This document shows positions 9,035 through 18,332 of a stretch of DNA of 27,131 bases, one piece after another. Positions within the stretch are counted from its first letter, which is position 1, and every line of letters begins with the position of its first letter. The position numbers were made by a program, and so were the translations under genes. Under the pieces are notes generated by a model. That model saw only the letters and a list, made by a program, of their open reading frames with translations, was not told where the DNA came from and did not search any database. Source of the stretch: Rhizophagus sp. LPA8_4_AMF (lineage: Eukaryota; Glomeromycota; Glomeromycetes; Glomerales; Glomeraceae). The DNA is taken from assembly GCA_021464525.1 (NCBI GenBank), contig JADRCO010000747.1, forward strand, positions 1 through 27,131, given 5' to 3'.

Positions 9035-11421
9035 ATGTCTTTTATCCTGTCTTCTGGCGTCAGTTTTGGAGAAGATCTCCGCCGCCGCGAGAGCCCTGAT
9101 AACCGGCAACTTCCGCCAAAAGGCGGACTTCGGTGGAACTATTATAAAGAATTGTACGTATTTACAACTCAATTTTAGGTAACTGGTTTTCTATTGACTT
9201 TTTAAATCCAACAGTCATCCGACCCTCCCATATCTCACCAATTTTGAAATCCCAACCGCAAAGAAAGATTTGAGAGATCCGAGTAAGAGTTCATTTTTAT
9301 TTATATCCAAGTACAAATATAAATAAGGACTTAACAGAAATGGATTTCAGAAACGCTCACCATTTTTGTCACAAGGATTGTTATCTAGCTATTAACTACA
9401 CAATATTTTTGTCGTGATTACGAGCGGCGCTCTACGATTAATTCCAAATTTCAGTTTTTAAGTTTTTTTTTTGATTTTTGTTCAAATAGAGATTTGTATC
9501 ATAGGCGCAGGAATGTCTGGTGAGTGCTTATCTATTCTTACAAAAATGACGAATTTTCCATCTACATTATGCGTTTGTTGTACTAATGCACCGCATCTAA
9601 TTTTTTAAAATTTCCAAATATGCAGGATTGTTCGCCGCTCGCCTCCTCAAAATGGCTAAAATCAATAACATTATGATCCTTGAGAGTGAGAATCGTGTCG
9701 GTGGTCGTGTCTATACACATTACTTTGATAAAGACAGTCAAAAAAAGTTATATGCGGAACTTGGAGCAATGAGATTGCCATATGCCGAAAAAAATAATGA
9801 GCCATTTGGGGAACATGCCCTAGTTTTTGACCTCATTAATCACTTGAACGATAACAATTCAGATCTGGAAAAGAAAATCAAACTTAGGGAATACATTTTT
9901 TCAGACGACAAGTGAGTACAGGGCTTTCTCTTTCGATGTTGCATAATTGTGCTATAAAAATAAAATTTGGTTATTTATGTCTTGAAAAAAAAGTGGGCTG
10001 TTTTTTTACAACAACCAGAAACAAACTATGAGCTTTGCACGTGATAAAGAGAATTTCCATCAACTGGGTTTCCCTGATACCGTACGCCCAAGCGCCATGT
10101 GGATGTTTTACGACGCATTACAACCTTTTTTTGAAAAACTTGATAATAACTTTAACGAAGGCATAAAGTATCTTAAGGAATACGATCGTTATTCCGTATA
10201 TTCCTATTTGAAGGAAGTGTATCTTCCCAATCGGGTAAAACAAACTTTCCGTTTATCATGGTTTGGTAATGATTTTACATAAAGGGAACTTCTAATATCT
10301 AGTGGTTGGTTTTCTAGTATGTTAACATGTGAAAACTTTTTTCGCCTGTACCACCTTAAGCCTACAGACATGAAGAATCCACCTCCAGACGATGAAGAAA
10401 TTATTGGGGCCATGGAGATGACGGAATCAGCAACAGGTCTATTCCGGTTGGCATTTGTGGAGGCAGTCATGGATGCGTACACATTCTCAGATGTTAAAAC
10501 GACATGGAAGACAATTGATGGCGGAATGCAAAAGTTACCTGATGCGTTTTGTCCATTATTGGAAAATGAGATAAATTATAATTGCAATGTGTACAAACTG
10601 GAATATCATAATAATGGAATAAAAGTGTACTGGGAGTCGCAAGGAAGACCTGATTATGGTGTGTTCGATCGAGTTATTGTAACGGCTCCATTGGGCGTTG
10701 TTCGACAGTGGGAATTGCCAAGTGAGTTGCATGCAAATTTTGTAAATAAATGCCTCTTATTAATTAATAATAAATGGAAATGTGATGTTTTACAAACATA
10801 ATAGACTTCTCTTATGGCAAGCGACGTGCTATTCGTGAATTAAATTATGACAATTCTACCAAGATATTTCTTCAATTCAAGTCCCGATTCTGGGAGAAGG
10901 ATTGCAATATTAAAGGTGGTAGCTCTTCTACAGACCTTATGATTCGTACGGTAGTATACCCATCCTACTATGATAATTCACCCGATAATCCTGCTATCTT
11001 GTTGGCATCATATACGTGGGCCAATGATGCAGCTCGGTTTGCCTCTCTTACACAAGAAAAATGTTTCAGATATGCATTAAGAGATCTGGAAATTTTGCAC
11101 GACAAAAAGCTTGGAAATAAGTGGAACTCCGCAGATGACAAAAACAAATCCATCTGTTGGACAAACGAGAAGTCAGCGGCTGGAGCTTTCGCGTTGTTCG
11201 GGGCGGGCCAGCTAGTGAATCTCATGCCAGATATGATAAAGGTAGAAAACGGAATTCATTGGGCGGGTGAACATACAGATATTCATCATGCATGGGTCGT
11301 TGGTGCACTGAACTCTGCTGTCAGAGTTGTGATGGAAGTGTTAATGTCTGAATCGCGAGAAGACGATTGGAATGAATTGAAAGCAAACCCATTGCTGAGA
11401 AATTGGCACGGAAATCTTTAA
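9035..11421 (+). CDS. flavin amine oxidase, L-amino-acid-oxidase-like
   Basis: My model has seven exons: 9035-9153, 9215-9282, 9490-9519, 9626-9911, 9994-10218, 10318-10721 and 10805-11421. It totals 1749 nt and 582 aa. Exon 1 encodes GGLRWNYYKE; exon 2 completes FHPTLPYLTNFEIPTAKKDL. A 30-nt exon 3 carries KICIIGAGMSG, the FAD-binding GxGxxG (68-73). Exon 4 has ESENRVGGRVYTHYF and ELGAMRLP, both signatures of L-amino-acid oxidases. Later come IDGGMQKLPDAF, VIVTAPLGVV, KRRAIRELNYDNSTKIFLQF, TDLMIRTVVYPSY and the C-terminal flavin motif GIHWAGEHTDIHHAWVVGAL followed by NSAVR. The reaction is expected to be oxidative deamination of an L-amino acid to 2-oxo acid, NH3 and H2O2. No signal peptide is seen, so it is likely cytosolic or organellar. 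Weak point: between 10219 and 10317 the genomic frame stays open across the boundary but contains one TAA (10280-10282). A 99-nt intron with a GTATCT donor, a CTAAT branch-like motif and a TTTTCTAG acceptor removes it. Confidence 0.9.
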
Positions 11422-11917
11422 CACTAAAACTTTAACCAATAACTGATCCACAATTCTACATACTGTAGGATAATTATATAACTTTATATTTAACCAAAAA
11501 ATTTATATTACATGTTCAGATGTCGAATATGTTTACTTTCTAACCAAAAATTTTTAACATGAGGGAGGGTGACAGTTTAAATTTAAATTTGTATGAATTT
11601 TCATATATCAAAAAAGAAACAAAAATTATAAATAAAATGTTAAAAGTAAAAATCTAGTAGTCTCTAATTTGACACGATATTTTTTCTAATTCCTCTGTTA
11701 TTCAAATTAGTAGCTGCAACGCTGCATCAATTTTTTCGAGCTAATACTTTTAAGAACTATTCAAAAATATCTGGCCTATCATCTGGTTCAAATTCCCGAT
11801 ATTCTATTTATATAATTGCTATAATACAATTTTTTGGGATTTTTTTTAAACCGAAAAATGGTTTCCTAACCAAATTTTTTTTTTTTCTTTCTTTAAATAA
11901 ATATTATATTTTTCTAT
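11422..11917. other. spacer 3' of the amino acid oxidase
   Basis: AT-rich with poly-A/T runs. It probably holds the 3' UTR near its start. No gene seen. Confidence 0.45.
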
Positions 11918-12106
11918 CCAAAGATTCGATTCCACTATTCGGACTTCTTAATTTGATGGAAAAGATGAGAAAAAAAAAATCCATCAATTTTACGTTCTAA
12001 ATAAAATAATTGTACTTTTTTCGATGCAAACTGTTTGAACTATGGCGTTTTTTACCTTTTTTAAAATCAAATCCAACTCGATTTCATTCACAACTACGGT
12101 TTGTGG
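11918..12106. mobile_element. non-autonomous inverted-repeat element, copy 2 (diverged)
   Basis: The left arm CCAAAGATTCGATTCCACTA, followed by TTCGGACTTCTTAATTTGAT, matches the left arm of the element at 5767-5963. The right arm TTTTTTAAAATCAAATCCAA with CTCGATTTCATTCACAA matches its right arm. The ends have decayed, so boundaries are approximate. The order and spacing of the arms are the same as in copy 1, which supports a dispersed family. Confidence 0.5.
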
Positions 12107-12640
12107 ATCTGTAGTAAATTCCATGCATTATGGCTCTCCGGCGGATTAGCATTTTCTTCAGTAAATTTGGGCTGTGCTTTTTACTTTTTTCTATATTTCA
12201 TAAACGAATTACGAATTAAAGTAATTTATATCAAAAAAAAAAATAAACTTTTATAAATTAAAAATGTGCTATTATAAATATTTTAATGAAATGGTAATTC
12301 TAGATCTTCCAGTTCATAATTTGGCGTTCACGTTTAGTGTTAACTCTGCAATGGTTCGCGTCAGTTCAGATTCCTCCATACACTAAATTAATTGTTGATT
12401 TCCATTTGGTAGGTATTATTTATTTATAGAAATACTATAATTAACCGAGGTTACTTAAAAATTCAAATTATTACATAATTACCGGTATCTTATACTAAAT
12501 AAATAAAGAGTAATAATTAAATGTGTTGCTCTTTGATTTCCTTATATTTGTATTTTTCTTGCTTTTTAGTTGTTTTTTTAGTTGTTTAAATCCGAAAGCA
12601 GTATTGTCTTTAATAATCAAAATGCAGTGCGTACGCGGCT
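12107..12640. other. spacer, no gene seen
   Basis: AT-rich, no coherent open frame on either strand. Confidence 0.45.
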
Positions 12641-12730
12641 GAAGCTATTGGCAAATTATAAGAATACTGGCTGGAATATCCGACCAACATTAAGTGATTT
12701 CCCAATATCACGTTATTTAACTGAATCACT

Positions 12731-12792
12731 GGTCAAATCACTGGCACACCGGTGAAATAACACCTTACAGTGATTTTAACCCCGGTTAAAAT
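12731..12792. repeat. cluster of overlapping palindromes
   Basis: GGTCAAATCACTG (12731-12743) pairs with CAGTGATTTTAACC (12768-12781) with one mismatch and one extra base. The palindrome CACCGGTG lies in the loop, and the right arm is half of a second palindrome, ATTTTAACC-CC-GGTTAAAAT (12773-12792). This could be the remains of a small inverted-repeat transposon. Confidence 0.4.
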
Positions 12793-12920
12793 TAGCAAAC
12801 CTATTTATTTTAATGATTATTAATAAAAGTAAATTATTTTAATATAATCAAAATATCAGAACCCGAGTATATTATTTTTACGCCATTTATTAGCTGCAAT
12901 CAGTGACGAACGAACAAAAA

Positions 12921-12979
12921 AATAGGGACCAATAAGATGGAATCCAGTAACCTGGATTCCACCTTATTGGTCTCCTATT
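12921..12979. repeat. near-perfect long hairpin, about 27-bp stem
   Basis: AATAGGGACCAATAAGATGG AATCCAG (12921-12947) is followed after 4 nt by CTGGATTCCACCTTATTGGT CTCCTATT (12952-12979). The two arms pair along their whole length with a single mismatch (A opposite C) and one unpaired base. The loop is only TAAC. Such a structure is rare by chance and stands out in AT-rich spacer with no neighbouring gene. It might be a palindromic MITE remnant, or a hairpin RNA if transcribed. Confidence 0.85.
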
Positions 12980-13704
12980 TGACATAATGAAAATGAAAGA
13001 AACTAGAGGTAATCTTCAAATCTAAAACTAACTTTTTATGTTATTTAAACAATAACCAGACTAATGAGATTTGATGAGCAAAGTGCTATAATATACAGTG
13101 TGCTCTTAGGAGAAATCAGAATGAGAAAAAATTGGATGATTAACATTCCCAGGGTTTGACGATTAGAGAATATGGAGTGTATCAAAGAATTAATATATAG
13201 TTTATCCGATTTATCTGATTTATCTGATGATTTAAAGGGTGTACACAGAAACACACTCACGTCCCAAAAAGAAATAGTCTAGGTCTTCCAGACATGTAAT
13301 GCGTCCATCCATAATATTCGGTTGGATTTTTTCTGGCTATATTATATATTGCGTTCAAATTACTAATCAAAACTATAGTATTTCGAAAAATGGCATGTTT
13401 TTAGAGGATATTAAGGTTTGTGAGGAATGCGACCACCACTCACACCTATGTAAATAAATTAGAGGATGGGATATATGTGACGCTTCGAATTCTGACCCAA
13501 TTAGTCCGATCAAGACAGTTCAGAAAAGAGATCATCAATCAGATTATTCAGATAGACGCTACGCAAATTTCTGCAAAATGATGTAATGTGGATAATCACG
13601 CAGCAGTTTTGTGTGATGGAGTAATTTCTTACATATACTAGGCTTTTCGCAAATTCAACTAATGCTCTGGAACGTAACACACTTTTTTCCATCCGAGTGT
13701 ATAA
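12980..13704. other. spacer, possibly upstream remains of the SAM-like pseudogene
   Basis: No intact gene. A short repeat of GATTTATC(T/C) occurs at about 13205-13230. Open frames on the minus strand (13045-13260, 13510-13713) have no domain-like content. The part from about 13500 is less AT-rich and may be decayed 5' sequence of the pseudogene that starts at 13705. Confidence 0.4.
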
Positions 13705-14400
13705 ATGGATCAATGTCAGATATCGTTAATACATCTTGCTTCCACTTCCGCTACTGATATTGGAAATGAGATGGTCAAGTTGGCGGATGAAGTTAAAGGA
13801 TATGACACTGAGGAACTGATAATTCTTGTGTAAGGAAGGGACTTGAAACTTGATGAGAGCGACAAAAAATTATTTGCAAGACTACTAATCGTGCATTTTT
13901 CAGGGTAACCAAAGAAAAACTTCAAAGTATTAATCTATGACCTGCGTCAGATATTACAGATTTTGCCAAGAAGTGTAAGGAGAAAATGTTGAGGAGTGAA
14001 ATGTTAGTGAAATTTGGGATCGATAACTCGTTTTTCACAGTTTATACCACATAAGTAATATCATATCAATGGTTTTTAAAATATTTCAAACTCAACATAT
14101 CAGGAATACAGCAATCCGCTCAATCAATGGAAGTCCCTGAAGTTAAGCTATGCATTAATGAAATACTCTGTAGGATAGAAATTTGGACTCACTTGTGGAT
14201 GGGACAAATATGATTGGTGAAAAACGTGGCTGTGTTGACTATGCAATCATCAGTAAAATATGATGGAGAAATAATTTGCAAAACCAAGGACAAATTGAAG
14301 GGATGTATAAGTAATTGTGTTAGATCAAGTTATGTAAAAATGTAAAGAAGATGAGTAAGAACAAAAATGAAAGTTATGGATATCCAAATTGAGTCTTTTA
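13705..14400 (+). pseudogene. pseudogene of a Rhizophagus SAM-like / nuclease-like gene family
   Basis: From ATG 13705 the sequence encodes a Ser/Thr-rich leader and then IGNEMVKLADEVKGYDTEEL, stopping at TAA 13831. It continues with RDLKLDESDKKLFARLL. After a frame change it reads NRAFFRVTKEKLQSI and, across a TGA, PASDITDFAKKCKEK. Further on come EVKLCINEILCRI near 14138, RGCVDYAIIS near 14224 and DGEIICKTKDKLKGCIS near 14264, each in a different frame. The order LADE..YDTE, DLKLDE, RAF..TKEKL, PASDLADFAKKCKEK, VDYAI and ITEDK is one I associate, from memory, with a multigene family in Rhizophagus genomes: an N-terminal SAM-like domain and a C-terminal region resembling PD-(D/E)XK nucleases. 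This copy has at least two nonsense codons and several frameshifts and is dead. Confidence 0.65.
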
Positions 14401-14430
14401 TGGTAATAATTAATATGTTTTGCATTTAAG

Positions 14431-14604
14431 AGTGAATATTGGAGAAAAGTGGCATCAATAAATGATACAGTTGTAATAACAGGTTCATTAAAGAATTTGA
14501 TTTTTTTGAATTTGGAACGTAGTAAAGTTAAAACTGCAGTAAAATATGAATTTTTACCTGCAAACTATTACAGTTCCGACCATAAAGCTATCCTTTTAAA
14601 CTAA
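14431..14604 (+). pseudogene. short coding relic ending in SSDHKAILLN
   Basis: An ATG-less frame of 57 codons plus stop ends KYEFLPANYYSSDHKAILLN. A terminal SDHKAI is reminiscent of the last motif of endonuclease/exonuclease/phosphatase domains, as found in LINE-type retrotransposons. With nothing else of the domain preserved, that identification is weak. It could equally be the tail of the preceding pseudogene. Confidence 0.3.
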
Positions 14605-15409
14605 TAATTCTAATATTTGATTGATTTTATTCAATATTGACAGACTTTTTATTTATTCACCTTTTTAAACAAACATCATCCATAGGAATATCAAGAAAAA
14701 AAATCAAAAAATCATGAATTATTATTAGAAACCTTGGGATAAATTAAAAATAACTTTTCTTTAAATTTATATATAAGTATGATTTTAAATTTGTATATTA
14801 GATCATATTGTATTAAAAAAAAATTGTTAAAAACAATATTATTTATTGGATTACTGTAATTGATTTAATTTACCCTACTAATTTATTAATTAATTATTAC
14901 TGATATTCAGGTATAATTTATTGAATTTGTTTACAAAACTATCCAAAAAATGATTTTGACTATATTTATATCAGAAAATTCATTAATTCTTATTAATATA
15001 AATAAATTTATTTTATATTGGAACTTTTTACTATTAGCAATAAAAAAATTTTTATAAAAAATTTTACTTTGTTGTAAAATTTAAATATTTTATCAATAAT
15101 AATAGAAGAGTTAATATTATTTAAGACTATAGGTAATATTTTATAATAAGCTAACATTAAAAGTATATTTATGTTTAAATAAGAAAATTTGTTTGTTTAC
15201 TTTTAATAAAATATATTTTAATTTTTTAATTATAGTACTTTATATATCAGATATTCTATACAAATACAAATGATTCTAAATATACGATTTTAATTTAAGC
15301 AATTTAATGTACTTTTTTTTAATTATATGGTGTGATATTCTGACAATGCCTATTAATAAATGTTACTTGTCTAGCATTTTTTTATTTTTTATTATTGTTT
15401 TACTATATT
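14605..15409. other. extremely AT-rich spacer
   Basis: Poly-A/T runs and TA-rich sequence without any open frame of interest. Nothing supported. Confidence 0.5.
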
Positions 15410-15570
15410 AAAGTTCTGGACTAAATTTTGAAATCTTTGCTTGCAATGGCAAGCAGTACATCAAAAATCTAAATCTTGGCATATTCTCCTTACTGTCCAT
15501 CCCAAAAATTTACACAGTTGTTTCCAGTTATTGCATGGTAATATTCATTACTACGCCTTTACGTTATTTT
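15410..15570 (-). pseudogene. relic of a Myb/SANT-like (MADF-type) DNA-binding domain, piece B
   Basis: Read on the minus strand, the frame RRSNEYYHAITGNN leads to VNFWDGQ and a stop. In the next frame come VRRICQDLDF, a stop, and then CTACHCKQRFQNLVQNFNI. The pattern (basic residues, EYH, a Gly loop, FW, R-I, then a Cys-Lys-x-[KR]-F-x-x-L-V helix) resembles the Myb/SANT-like or MADF domain found in transposase-associated and transcription factor proteins. One stop and one frameshift show it is dead. Assignment rests on recalled family texture. Confidence 0.45.
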
Positions 15571-15637
15571 TTTGCTTTATAAATAAGTCTTGAAAATTAA
15601 AGAGACTACTCTTTTTTTCATTTGTATTTATATTGTT

Positions 15638-15737
15638 ATGGGCTATCCATATCCATTAGCTGTTTGGGCAGTTTAGCTGCAATTAAATGGCCAAAGTAAT
15701 TTTTTGCTGTAGCCAATTGCCAAGCAAATTTTTATAT
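15638..15737 (-). pseudogene. short minus-strand coding relic
   Basis: On the minus strand the sequence reads KFAWQLATAKNYFGHLIAAK and then LPKQLMDMDSP followed by a stop. Its composition is protein-like and clearly richer in GC than its surroundings. It lies between the two Myb/SANT-like relics on the same strand, so it may derive from the same ancient gene. Family unknown. Confidence 0.35.
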
Positions 15738-16149
15738 AAAAATTAGTATATATTTGACATTGTAGGAAACTGATAAAAGTTCTTGTCTTAGGTTCCTTTT
15801 CAAATGTTTTAATTACAGTACATATTCAAAATTTTTTTTTACATAATACATACATATAATAATGGCATAAAAAGTAAGTTTGCGCTCATTCCATTGAATA
15901 TTAATAATAATATTTTTTTTTAGTATAATATTATGTTAATGAAGTGTATGAAATATTTAATTAAACCATAAAGTAATATTATATTTCTTAAATAATAATA
16001 CCTAATTATAAGTTTCTTTAACTCTGGTATGCACATTACATTGTTCAATATAAATCTAAACTATTAACTATCAAATTTATTTTTTGCATTTTAATTAATT
16101 TTTAATTATTAAATATATAAAATTTTTATAATTACTTATATTTTTATCT

Positions 16150-16235
16150 TTATTTCATCTCATATTATTGGCCTGCACATTTTCATGTATGGAAATCCAA
16201 TGAGTTCTTGAAATAGTTCCCCAATATATGTTTAA
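16150..16235 (-). pseudogene. short minus-strand coding relic
   Basis: The minus strand encodes YIGELFQELIGFPYMKMCRP, then II and a stop, in an otherwise very AT-rich region. It lies in the same orientation as the relics on either side. Family unknown. Confidence 0.3.
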
Positions 16236-16634
16236 CACTATTATTATCTTTTAAAGCATGCTATGATACACAATTGATTGATTTCACATTATTTATTTAA
16301 TTATTAATTTTTATTATTAATTTTTGCATTTCTTAAGACTATTGATAATATATAATTAAATATAGTATTGATATTAGCTATAATAACTGGAATGTTTTTA
16401 ATGTTTTTGTAATAAATGATTCTAACCTTACTGCTGTAAAGTTATATAAATATAATACTTTCTACATGTAATAAAGTAAAGTAATATATAATATGTTTAT
16501 TGATTTCATTAAAATATTACTATAATTTTAATCTCTGTGTTCTCGTGTAATTTTAAAGAAAATAACAAGATTTTAAAGAATTCCATAAAAGTTTAAAATA
16601 ATTATATATGAAAGTTTAAGAAAGAATCATAATA

Positions 16635-16766
16635 TTACACATATGAACTTTCGTCCCAATCTTCTTGTCTGCTTGTACCATATGTATTATGATACTCCCG
16701 ATTTCTTCTGTGACGTATTTCTATTAGTTCATCCACACCCAAATTTGGTTGTAAATTTAAAATATT
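16635..16766 (-). pseudogene. relic of a Myb/SANT-like (MADF-type) DNA-binding domain, piece A
   Basis: A minus-strand open stretch reads NLGVDELIEIRHRRNREYHN and then TYGTSRQEDWDESSYV before TAA at 16635-16637. It has no ATG and no usable acceptor upstream. It resembles the first half of the domain seen at 15410-15570 (compare RRNREYH with RRSNEYYH, and DWDES with FWDG). It is either a separate truncated copy or the first part of one gene split by insertion of AT-rich DNA. Confidence 0.45.
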
Positions 16767-18019
16767 TTATAAACAAAATTATATTTTCATAATTTTATAT
16801 TGTTATCTATAAAGCAGTATTATCATAACTCGTTAAGATATTTTGATATTAAATAATGTCTAATTATAAGATATCTGTTTCAATTCGTATTTTGATATAA
16901 TATTTTTATATTATAATTGGGTGTGAAATACTACCCTAAATTTATGTAAATAATATAAGAAAATATAATATAGATCTTTGATAATGAGAAGTATTATAAT
17001 AAATTTATGTAAATAATATAATTAAATTAAATTTATATAATTCAAGATATAAATATAGATCTATGATTCCACATGATCTTTTTGTTTTTTTTTTGAAAGT
17101 ATATAATTTTACAACATGTATTTTTTGACTTCTAATGTTATTTTTATAATTGATAAGAGAATTTACACTTGACATTGAATCCACAAAAATTCCAATATCA
17201 ATACTGTAAAATTTATTTATAATATTATAAATTATAGATATTCTAGTATCATTCCATTCGATGACAATTAATTATTTTTTTTTTTTTGATCTACCCCGTG
17301 GAGAGTCGATGGATAATGTATTTTGAAAGAAAGTTAATAAGTTTTAAAGAATTACGGTATAGGAAAGTTTTTTAAAGCATAAAGTAATATTATATTTTAA
17401 ATTTTTAATATATTTTATCAAACCAAGTTTTTTTTAAAAAAAAGATCAACAACAAACATGTTTATTACACATAATTTGTTTTTTTTTTATATGAAAAAAT
17501 TCACGTTAATTTATGTTAAATTTATAAATCAATTTTAAAAACTTTTATTAAAATAATATTAATATTTATAAACTATAGAAACTATAGAGTTTTTTTGTAT
17601 ATGTTTTTTGCAAGTACCTGTTTTTATGAATATTTTAATATATTTTTTTTTTGTAATAAATATGAAAATGGACTTTTTTTTTTTTTATGGTATTATTATT
17701 AAATTATTTGTATGTTTTAATTTAAGTGATTTTTAACAAGTTGTTTTAAAAATATTTTAAAAAAGATTAAAATAATTGAAAAAATAAAACCAATTTTAAT
17801 ATTTACTCGTTAAATACTTTTTTTTTTTTTAAAAAAAAAAAAATCAATTTTAAGTTTTATTTGTATCTTAATATTGAGAAACAATTTTTAACAAATTTAT
17901 TTACATAATTGGTAATCAATAGGTATAATTTACCCGATGGGTTTTGAATATGTCCGATGTATAGCGGAGGAGGCGGGAGTACAATAAGTAAACAATAAGT
18001 AAAATCCAGAATATGTAGT
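16767..18019. other. extremely AT-rich spacer with a duplicated motif
   Basis: Long A/T homopolymers dominate (for example near 17274-17287 and 17819-17842). A 21-bp direct repeat AAATTTATGTAAATAATATA(A) occurs at 16938-16958 and 17001-17021, followed by related TATAGATCT motifs near 16970 and 17055. This suggests a local tandem duplication. No gene seen. Confidence 0.5.
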
Positions 18020-18332
18020 CCCTAGATCAGACCTGATTGATGCACCTTTAGATAATTGGTTGAGCTTCATACCGATCTACAAAAAATTGCAGATCGTTTA
18101 CGTGCATAAGCTTGTCAATACATATAACCAATCCCGAATCAATCACAATCTGATTGGTTATACAATTTTTTCGGTCAATCCGATCTATGCCGGTACGGGT
18201 TTGTGAATTGTGATACCTGTCTATCACACGATCACGCGCATGTAATGGCCAATGAAACTTTATTTTAATATAAGTCTTACTATTTTTAGGAATTGCACAA
18301 GTAAAATAAAAAAAGAACGAACCCCCTTTCAA
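18020..18332. other. GC-richer island with small inverted repeats; doubtful minus-strand ORF
   Basis: This stretch is visibly less AT-rich than both flanks. It contains TATAACCAATC (18123-18133) paired with GATTGGTTATA (18152-18162), and GTGATA/TATCAC around 18208-18225. A 94-codon minus-strand frame covers 18048-18332, but its N-terminal part is low-complexity and I recognise no domain. It could be a degraded element or a small gene. Confidence 0.35.

Noticed and set aside
13205..13230. CRISPR-like short repeats (GATTTATCT)
   Set aside because: Only about three directly adjacent 10-bp units without spacers, in a eukaryotic context. It is simple-sequence repeat.
14605..18019. Mitochondrial insertion suggested by very high AT content
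   Set aside because: No mitochondrial gene fragments, tRNAs or rRNA-like blocks were seen, and the coding relics found there look nuclear.
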